Assembly: GCA_013824055.1 (NCBI GenBank)
Contig: PNNE01000200.1
Span: 1 to 5,888, forward strand
From: Rhodobacter sp.
GTDB lineage: Bacteria; Pseudomonadota; Alphaproteobacteria; Rhodobacterales; Rhodobacteraceae
Length of the DNA stretch: 5,888 bases
Direction of reading: 5' to 3'
Shown: piece after piece, positions 1 to 4,766 of the stretch
Layout: every line of letters begins with the position of its first letter
Numbering within the stretch: the stretch's first letter is position 1
Made by a program: the position numbers and the translations under genes
The notes under the pieces: model-generated
Databases searched by the model: none
Told to the model about the DNA's origin: nothing
What the model saw: the letters and a program-made list of their open reading frames with translations, nothing else

Positions 1-363
1 TGTCCCTACGGTGCGCGCGAAATGGATGCGGACCAGGGTGTGATGAAGAAATGCACGCTTTGCGTCGACCGGATCTACAACGAAACCCTGCCCGAGGAGG
101 ACCGCGAACCGGCCTGCGTCCGTACATGCCCGACCAACGCGCGGCATTTTGGTGATCTGGCGGACCCTGGCAGCGCGGTCTCGCAGCTCGTGGCCGCGCG
201 GGGCGGCTACGACCTGATGCCGGAGATGGGGACCAGGCCCACCAACAAGTACCTGCCGCCGCGGCAGAAGGGACCGGGGTCGGCCAGTCCGCTTGCGCCG
301 CTGCTGGACGTCAGGGCCACCGGGATCGCCGGCTGGCTGGACCGGATGCTGGGGAAGATCTGA
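1..363 (+). CDS. soeB: Iron-sulfur (4Fe-4S) subunit of a DMSO-reductase-family molybdoenzyme, probably sulfite dehydrogenase SoeB; 5' part missing
   Basis: Electron-transfer subunit expected to pass electrons between a molybdopterin catalytic subunit and a membrane quinone-linked anchor. The frame is open from the first base, so only the last 120 residues are seen, roughly half of a normal 230-260 residue protein. Visible cysteines are C1 in CPYGARE, then C18 and C21 in KCTLC, then C39 and C43 in PACVRTCP. In DmsB-type proteins these are the last ligand of the third cysteine group and the whole fourth group. The spacer between C21 and C39 is longer than in E. coli DmsB. The tail NKYLPPR and the stretch FGDLADPGSAVSQLVAARGG resemble SoeB as I remember it, the cytoplasmic subunit of the sulfite-oxidising SoeABC complex. 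The anchor gene starts one base after the stop. The family is clear; sulfite as substrate is inferred and other DMSO-reductase-family substrates remain possible. Confidence 0.85.
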   Translation, partial: CPYGAREMDADQGVMKKCTLCVDRIYNETLPEEDREPACVRTCPTNARHFGDLADPGSAVSQLVAARGGYDLMPEMGTRPTNKYLPPRQKGPGSASPLAPLLDVRATGIAGWLDRMLGKI

Positions 364-364
364 G

Positions 365-1237
365 ATGCATCCCGCTCCGTCGGTGATCCTGTTCTCCACG
401 CTTTCGGGCCTGGGATTGGGCTTCCTCGCCTTTCTGGGCTGGGGGGCGTTGCAGCCATCGGGCTGGGCGGCGTTCTTGCTTTGGGCGCTGGGCTACGCGC
501 TGGCGCTGGGGGGGCTGATGGCCTCGACCTTCCATCTGGGCAACCCGCGTAACGCCCTGAAAGCATTCACGCAATGGCGCACAAGCTGGCTTTCGCGCGA
601 GGCCTGGGCCGCAGTGGCCACGCTGGTCGTCCTTGCGCCTGTCGCGCTGGCGGACATCTTCGGGCTGGCCCTGCCGCGCCTGGTCGGCCAGATCGGCGGG
701 ACCCTGGCGCTCCTGACCGTCTTCACCACCGCGATGATCTACACCCAGATCAGGGCCGTCCCGCGCTGGCATCATTGGCTGACACCGGTCATGTTCCTGA
801 CCTTCGCGCTGGCGGGGGGCGCGATGCTGGCCGACCGCGCCTGGGCTCCGGTCTTGCTTGTGGTGACGGGAATAGTGCTTCTCGCGGTCTGGAGGATCGG
901 CGACGGGGCCTTCGCGCGCGCCGGGCAGACCATGGGCACGGCCACGGGCCTCGACACGTTGGGGGTGCCCTCGGTGCTTGACCCGGCGCATACGGCGGGG
1001 AACTACCTGAAACGCGAGATGATCTTTGTGGTGGGCCGCAAGCATGCCGCCAAGCTGCGGAAGATCGCTTTGCTGCTTGCGTCGGTTCTGCCGGCCTTGA
1101 TCCTGTTTCTTCCGTCTGGCGTCTGGGGCATCGCTCTGGCGTCCTGCCTGCATCTGGCGGGGGCGCTTGCCGCGCGCTGGCTGTTCTTTGCCGAAGCCGA
1201 GCATGTCGTGGGGCTTTACTACGGTGCGCGGGGATGA
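365..1237 (+). CDS. soeC: DmsC-family membrane anchor subunit, probably sulfite dehydrogenase SoeC
   Basis: Integral membrane subunit of 290 residues that anchors the molybdoenzyme and exchanges electrons with the quinone pool. Hydrophobic segments lie at about residues 6-27, 34-53, 80-100, 107-128, 138-156, 160-177, 232-250 and 253-275, the eight-helix pattern of DmsC/YnfH anchors. The conserved loop after helix 2 is present at residues 56-80, including FHLGNP, WRTSWLSRE and surrounding residues. The start at 365 (MHPAPSVIL) fits the family; the frame is open further upstream to at least 293, but that part lies inside the preceding gene and encodes nothing membrane-like. A weak purine-rich GGGGAAG sits seven bases upstream, inside the end of the preceding gene, and the one-base gap suggests translational coupling. 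The Soe assignment follows from sequence feel and the partner gene; a DMSO reductase anchor is the alternative. Confidence 0.88.
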   Translation: MHPAPSVILFSTLSGLGLGFLAFLGWGALQPSGWAAFLLWALGYALALGGLMASTFHLGNPRNALKAFTQWRTSWLSREAWAAVATLVVLAPVALADIFGLALPRLVGQIGGTLALLTVFTTAMIYTQIRAVPRWHHWLTPVMFLTFALAGGAMLADRAWAPVLLVVTGIVLLAVWRIGDGAFARAGQTMGTATGLDTLGVPSVLDPAHTAGNYLKREMIFVVGRKHAAKLRKIALLLASVLPALILFLPSGVWGIALASCLHLAGALAARWLFFAEAEHVVGLYYGARG

Positions 1238-1250
1238 TCCTTTCACGCCC

Positions 1251-2603
1251 ATGAGCGCGTTCAAGACCTATGACATCCGCGGCCGTCTCGGGACGGACCT
1301 GACCGAAACCATCGCCCACCGGATCGCCCGGGCCTTTGCCACCGTTATCGGGGCAGAGGCTGTCGTGCTGGCACGCGATTGCCGGGAAAGCTCGCCCGCG
1401 CTGGCCGACGCGGTGGCGGCCGGGCTGATGGCGCAGGGCGTCCGGGTGCTGGACCTCGGCCTGGCCGGCACCGAGGAGATGTATTTCGCCACGGCGCATC
1501 TGGGGGCAGGGGGCGGGATCTGCGTCACCGCCTCGCACAATCCGCGCGAATACAACGGGATGAAGCTGGTGGGGCGCGGGGCCGTGCCGCTGCCGGATGC
1601 GGCTTTCGCCCGGATTCGCAGCCTGACCGAAGGTGGCGAGGCGATCGCCGCGGCCCCCGGCGGCGCGCGCGAGGATCGGTCGGGCATTCGTGCGGACTAT
1701 GTGGCGCATGTCGCCGCGCTGGTGGGTCCGGGGATCGGGCCGCTTCGTCTGGTGATGAATGCCGGAAACGGGGCGGCGGGGCCGACGCTGGACGCCCTGG
1801 CCGAGGGTTTGGCGGCGCGTGGTGCGCGGCTGGACCTGGTGCGGATGCACCATGCGCCGGATGGCAGCTTCCCCAACGGCATCCCCAACCCGCTTCTGCC
1901 AGAGAACCGCCCGGTGACGGCAAAGGCGGTACAGGCCGCAGGGGCGGATTTCGGAGTGGCGTTCGACGGCGATTTCGACCGCTGCTTCCTGTTTGACGGC
2001 GAAGGCGGCTTCGTGGATGGCGAGCATGTCGTCGCACTTCTGGCGGCAGCGCATCTGGCGGGCGAACCGGGCGCCACGATCATCCACGATCCTCGCGTCA
2101 TCTGGGCCGTGCAGGACGCCGTGCGACAGGGGGGGGGGCGGTCGGTGCTGGCGCCGACGGGGCACGTGTTCCTGAAGGCCGCGATGCGCCGCGAGGGTGC
2201 GGTCTACGGCGGCGAGATGAGCGCGCACCACTATTTCCGCGGCTTCATGGCCTGCGATTCGGGGATGATCCCCTGGCTGATGGTCGCCCGTCTGGCAAGC
2301 CGGTCCGGGCGCAGCCTGACCGAGATGGTCGGTGCGCTGCGGCACGATTTCCCATCTTCGGGAGAGATCAACTTCCGTGTCAGGGACCTGCCCGCGGTTG
2401 TCGCGCGCGTCGAGGCGGAGCTGGCGCCGAGCGCCCGAAACACGGACCGCACCGATGGGCTGAGCCTGGATTTCGGAGAGTGGCGGCTGAACCTGCGCGC
2501 TTCCAACACCGAGCCGCTCTTGCGGCTGAACGTCGAGGCGCGGGGGGACGCGGGCCTGGTGGCCGAAGGCGTGGCCCGCGTCCGCCAGCTGATCGAGGGC
2601 TGA
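1251..2603 (+). CDS. manB: Phosphomannomutase/phosphoglucomutase (CpsG/ManB type)
   Basis: Cytosolic enzyme of the alpha-D-phosphohexomutase family that interconverts mannose-6-phosphate and mannose-1-phosphate, the precursor of GDP-mannose for polysaccharide and LPS; many members also act on glucose phosphates. The 450-residue length matches full-length E. coli CpsG, to which it aligns from end to end. Key sites are the phosphoserine loop TASHNP with catalytic S95, the Mg-binding loop DGDFDR at 239-244, the sugar-binding loop GEMSAHHYF at 321-329 and the phosphate-binding loop RASNTEP at 416-422. All are intact, so the protein should be active. The start at 1251 gives MSAFKTYDIRG, matching the family N-terminus; the frame is open upstream but enters the anchor gene. 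The ribosome site is weak, with GGGGA about 17 bases upstream. The gene lies 13 bases after the anchor gene, so cotranscription is likely. A G10 run falls at codons 293-296. Glucosamine mutase is unlikely, given the CpsG-specific match. Confidence 0.95.
   Translation: MSAFKTYDIRGRLGTDLTETIAHRIARAFATVIGAEAVVLARDCRESSPALADAVAAGLMAQGVRVLDLGLAGTEEMYFATAHLGAGGGICVTASHNPREYNGMKLVGRGAVPLPDAAFARIRSLTEGGEAIAAAPGGAREDRSGIRADYVAHVAALVGPGIGPLRLVMNAGNGAAGPTLDALAEGLAARGARLDLVRMHHAPDGSFPNGIPNPLLPENRPVTAKAVQAAGADFGVAFDGDFDRCFLFDGEGGFVDGEHVVALLAAAHLAGEPGATIIHDPRVIWAVQDAVRQGGGRSVLAPTGHVFLKAAMRREGAVYGGEMSAHHYFRGFMACDSGMIPWLMVARLASRSGRSLTEMVGALRHDFPSSGEINFRVRDLPAVVARVEAELAPSARNTDRTDGLSLDFGEWRLNLRASNTEPLLRLNVEARGDAGLVAEGVARVRQLIEG
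2129..2138 (+). repeat. G10 homopolymer inside the phosphomannomutase gene
   Basis: Ten consecutive G run from the last base of a CAG codon through three GGG codons (residues Q293 to G296), just before CGG. The current length keeps the frame. Loss of one G would bring a TGA at 2173-2175 into frame and remove the sugar- and phosphate-binding loops. Such tracts can slip in replication and are also prone to sequencing error. Confidence 0.97.
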
Positions 2604-2611
2604 CGCCCCTC
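2595..2611. terminator. Short hairpin at the convergent gene ends (weak candidate)
   Basis: GAGGG at 2595-2599 can pair with CCCTC at 2607-2611 around a seven-base loop; an alternative pairing of GAGGGC with a bulged partner leaves a four-base loop. It overlaps the stop codons of both converging genes, where a bidirectional terminator would be expected. No T-run follows on either strand, so intrinsic termination is doubtful. Confidence 0.25.
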
Positions 2612-2792
2612 AGGCCGAAACGGTTGTGCCGGTCGGCTGCTTGCGGATCAGCGGCCAGCCGCGACGGAAGACCGGGATCACCGGCAGGTCGTCGGCCAGG
2701 GCCTGCAGGCGGCTTTCGCGCTGCTGCAGGCGGGCAATCTCGGCCCGGATATCAGAGAGTTCGTCGGCGAGTGTGAGGCGGGAAGCGGCCAT
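2610..2792 (-). CDS. Small 60-residue protein with a predicted coiled coil, function unknown
   Basis: I do not recognise a family. The protein has a charged, heptad-like helix at about residues 5-34 (LADELSDIRAEIARL and following), then a short basic, aromatic tail with VFRRGWPLIRK at 41-51. It has no signal peptide or membrane segment and no cysteine, so it is probably a cytoplasmic, possibly oligomeric, small protein. A strong ribosome site, AAAGGAGGA, precedes a double ATG. The second ATG, chosen here at 2792, has GGAGG six bases upstream; the first, at 2795, has only three. The frame is open further upstream to about 3236, but that part runs through the divergent gene and is not needed. 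The gene converges on the mutase gene with six bases between stops and diverges from the membrane protein gene. That it is real rests mainly on the ribosome site, its fit to the gap and its plausible composition. Confidence 0.72.
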   Translation of the reverse strand: MAASRLTLADELSDIRAEIARLQQRESRLQALADDLPVIPVFRRGWPLIRKQPTGTTVSA

Positions 2793-2942
2793 CATGGTCC
2801 TCCTTTGTTCTGTCTGGCCAGCATCGACTCGATTCCTGAAGACTTTGCTAAGTGACAGAACGAAAGCAGATTGTTTCTGTCTTGGCGGCTTGTCTTGTCG
2901 ACCTGCCGGGGGCACCCTGAACCAGCTTGCAAGGTGGGAGCC
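2793..2942. promoter_or_regulatory. Divergent intergenic region with repeated TTCTGTC heptamers
   Basis: This 150-base stretch separates the 60-codon gene from the divergent membrane protein gene and is visibly richer in A/T than the flanking coding DNA at about 2820-2885, so it should hold promoters for both. GACAGAA at 2854-2860 and TTCTGTC at 2875-2881 form a perfect seven-base inverted repeat with a 14-base spacer, and another TTCTGTC lies at 2808-2814. I could not assign convincing -35 and -10 boxes; TTGCTA at 2845-2850 is the best -35-like string, but no good -10 follows it. An operator role for the repeats is inference. Confidence 0.45.
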
Positions 2943-3899
2943 ATGTGGGAGTTCAGCATTTTCCGGGCGCTGGGTCTGATGATCCGGACCTGGCCATTCA
3001 TCATTCTGCGGGCGGCGATCCATCTGCTGATCGCGGCCTTGCTTGTCGTGGCGGCCGGTGCGGGGGTCGCGGCTGGTCAGGCGCTGGCGGGGGAACCGTT
3101 CGGATCGTCGGCGGCACTGCTGGGCGGCGGGGCGGGCCTGGTTTTCGGGGCGCTTGCGGTTGCTGTCCTGCGTGGCCGCCTGCTGCATCGGATGACCGCC
3201 CCGCATCTTGCCGCGCTGGTCGAGGCGCTGGATCATCGGCCGCTGCCGGCCGGTCGTCGCCAGGTCGCGCTGGCCAATGCCATCGTGGCGGAGCGCTTCG
3301 GCGACGCGCCGACCCTTCTGGCGCTGGACACTCTGATCCGCGGGGTGATCCGCACGGCCACGGGGCTGGTGGATGGCCTGCTGGCCGACATCCTGCCGGC
3401 CTCGGCCCTGGACCGGCTTGCACGCGCGTCGGGCGCCCAGTTAAGGCTGACGATGGGGTTGATCGACGCCGTCGTCCTGGCCCATGCCACGAGAACCCGG
3501 TCGGAAAATGCCTGGGAAGCGGCGCATGACGGGTTGGTGCTCTACACTCAGAACGCAAGGCCGCTGATGGTCAGCGCGGTCTGGCTGTCGCTGGTCGGCT
3601 GGGCGCTGGCGGGCCTTGTGGCCCTTGCCGCAGTGCCGTCGATGACACCGCTGGCCGAAGCCCTGCCTGGCGTGCCCTGGGCGGTCCCCCTTGCCGCGCT
3701 GATCTTCGGCTGGGCGGTAAAGGCCGCGCTCTTTGATGCCTTTGCGCTGGCCTGCATGCTGCAACTTCATCTTCGCCTGACTCTGGATCAGGACCCCTTG
3801 CCGGAATGGCGCGGTCGGCTGACCCAGGTTTCGGACAAGTTCCGCCAGCTTGGTGAACAGGCGCTGCGCTGGCGCTCGGGGGCGGCGCAGGACATCTGA
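2943..3899 (+). CDS. Four-helix integral membrane protein, function unknown
   Basis: A 318-residue protein that I cannot assign to a named family. Hydrophobic segments fall in two pairs, at about residues 18-44 and 55-76, then 208-230 and 246-275. Between them lies a soluble, mostly helical region of about 130 residues (78-206) with many Arg and Asp, and a charged tail of about 40 residues follows. No cleavable signal peptide, catalytic motif, cysteine pair or transporter signature is apparent. The start at 2943 gives MWEFSIFRALGLMIRTWPF and has AAGG eight bases upstream; the frame is open back to 2871 but the added residues look noncoding. It is the first gene after the divergent promoter region, 114 bases before the Pcm-like gene, and may be read together with it. 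A structural, assembly or stress-related membrane role cannot be told apart from sequence alone. Confidence 0.82.
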   Translation: MWEFSIFRALGLMIRTWPFIILRAAIHLLIAALLVVAAGAGVAAGQALAGEPFGSSAALLGGGAGLVFGALAVAVLRGRLLHRMTAPHLAALVEALDHRPLPAGRRQVALANAIVAERFGDAPTLLALDTLIRGVIRTATGLVDGLLADILPASALDRLARASGAQLRLTMGLIDAVVLAHATRTRSENAWEAAHDGLVLYTQNARPLMVSAVWLSLVGWALAGLVALAAVPSMTPLAEALPGVPWAVPLAALIFGWAVKAALFDAFALACMLQLHLRLTLDQDPLPEWRGRLTQVSDKFRQLGEQALRWRSGAAQDI

Positions 3900-3959
3900 C
3901 CTGTGCAGTCCAGCCACCGGCAAAGGCATGAAATCGCACCGAAGGCCGGTTGCGGCACC

Positions 3960-3976
3960 CTTGCTTCTGTGGCAAG
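3960..3976 (+). other. Small hairpin in the leader before the Pcm-like gene
   Basis: CTTGC at 3960-3964 pairs with GCAAG at 3972-3976 around the seven-base loop TTCTGTG, 37 bases before the chosen start codon at 4014. No T-run follows, so it does not look like a terminator. The stem is short and may be chance. Confidence 0.25.
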
Positions 3977-4013
3977 ACTGACCCCAGATGCCAACCAGAC
4001 CGATGAGTTCAGA

Positions 4014-4667
4014 ATGAGCGAATTCGCCAGCCGCCGCGTGATGATGGTGGATACTCAGGTCCGCCCCTCGGACGTGACCAAGTTCCCGATCATTGACGCG
4101 ATGCTGTCGGTCCCGCGCGAAACCTTCGTGCCCGATGACAAGCGCGAGGCGGCCTATGTCGGCGAGAACCTGACGCTTGCCCCCGGTCGGGTCGTGCTGG
4201 AGGCGCGGACGCTGGCCAAGCTTCTGGACGGGCTGGACATTCAGCCGACCGAGCTGGTGCTGGATGTGGGCTGCGGGCTGGGCTATTCGTCCGCGGTCAT
4301 CGCGCGGCTGGCCGAAACCGTCGTCGCCCTGGAAGAGGACGAGGGGCTCGCCGCCGACGCGCAGCGCATCCTGTCCGAAGCGGGTGTGGACAATGCCGTC
4401 ACGGTCACGGGCAAGCTGGCCGAGGGTTCGGCGACATGCGCGCCCTATGACGTGATCACCATCCAGGGCGGCGTCGAGGCGATTCCGGCGGCGATCCTGT
4501 CGCAACTGAAGGACGGCGGCCGGATCGGCGCGATCTTCATGGAGAATGCCGTGGGAACCGCCCGCATCGGCTACAAGGCCGCGGGCCAGGTGACCTGGCG
4601 GTCGATCTTCAACGCTGCGGCACCCGTGCTTCCGGGCTTTGCCAAGCCGCGCGGCTTTACGCTTTAG
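4014..4667 (+). CDS. pcm: Protein-L-isoaspartate O-methyltransferase-like SAM-dependent methyltransferase
   Basis: A 217-residue cytoplasmic protein related to PCMT, which methylates isoaspartyl residues in damaged proteins using SAM. The N-terminal region DAMLSVPRETFVP (28-40) matches the PCMT opening, the SAM motif I is LVLDVGCGLGYSS at 81-93, the acidic ribose-binding position follows at about 107-110 (EEDE), and the later strand region is YDVITIQGGVEAIP at 145-158. The usual substrate-site motif (TISQP in E. coli Pcm) is replaced by VVLEA at 60-64, and the GDG motif is absent, so the repair activity is uncertain. The start at 4014 gives MSEFASRRVMMVDTQVRP, which resembles Rhodobacterales relatives; the frame is open back to a GTG at 3903, but those 37 codons look noncoding. 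No strong ribosome site precedes 4014. The gene lies just before a TolC-family gene. The family is secure; the exact substrate is not. Confidence 0.88.
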   Translation: MSEFASRRVMMVDTQVRPSDVTKFPIIDAMLSVPRETFVPDDKREAAYVGENLTLAPGRVVLEARTLAKLLDGLDIQPTELVLDVGCGLGYSSAVIARLAETVVALEEDEGLAADAQRILSEAGVDNAVTVTGKLAEGSATCAPYDVITIQGGVEAIPAAILSQLKDGGRIGAIFMENAVGTARIGYKAAGQVTWRSIFNAAAPVLPGFAKPRGFTL

Positions 4668-4697
4668 GCCGCAGGCGGCCCGGTCCGGCCTGGGCCT
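4644..4697 (+). terminator. Palindrome and GC-rich fold at the 3' end of the Pcm-like gene (candidate terminator)
   Basis: AAGCCGCGCGGCTT at 4644-4657 is a perfect 14-base palindrome within the last codons, followed by TTTACGCTTT. Directly after, GGCCG at 4667-4671 pairs with CGGCC at 4676-4680 around a four-base loop, and GGCCC at 4677-4681 can pair with GGGCC at 4692-4696. The T content after the first stem is modest and interrupted, so this may only attenuate or stabilise the transcript before the TolC gene. Confidence 0.35.
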
Positions 4698-4766
4698 GAC
4701 GCCCTTGCGGATCACAGGAAACGCTCGCCGGGCCAGTCGTGCCGGGCATATGCAAGGCAGGTCAAG

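Noticed and set aside
1234..1254. ATGA overlap at the end of the anchor gene as a coupled start for the next gene
   Set aside because: The ATG at 1234 opens a frame of only six codons ending in TGA; the mutase frame starts properly at 1251.
311..1264. Open frame on the - strand opposite the membrane anchor
   Set aside because: Highly charged Gln/Arg-rich antisense of a hydrophobic membrane protein; no start context or domain.
789..2345. Long open frame on the - strand (518 codons) opposite the anchor and mutase genes
   Set aside because: Antisense shadow of two genes with clear family motifs; composition is Arg/Pro/His-rich with no recognisable domain.
2858..2872. Alphaproteobacterial LexA box (GAAC-N7-GAAC or GTTC-N7-GTTC) in the divergent region
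   Set aside because: A GAAC at 2858-2861 and a GTTC at 2807-2810 exist, but neither has a partner at the required spacing.
2793..3236. Upstream extension of the small - strand gene to about 208 residues
   Set aside because: It would run through the divergent promoter region and the start of the membrane protein gene, and a strong ribosome site marks the internal start at 2792-2795.
3916..3950. ACCGGC and GCCGGT inverted repeat before the Pcm-like gene
   Set aside because: Six-base stem with a 23-base loop in GC-rich DNA, expected by chance.
3903..4013. N-terminal extension of the Pcm-like protein from a GTG
   Set aside because: The extra 37 residues have no resemblance to the family, while the ATG at 4014 gives the expected N-terminus. 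The weak ribosome site leaves some doubt.
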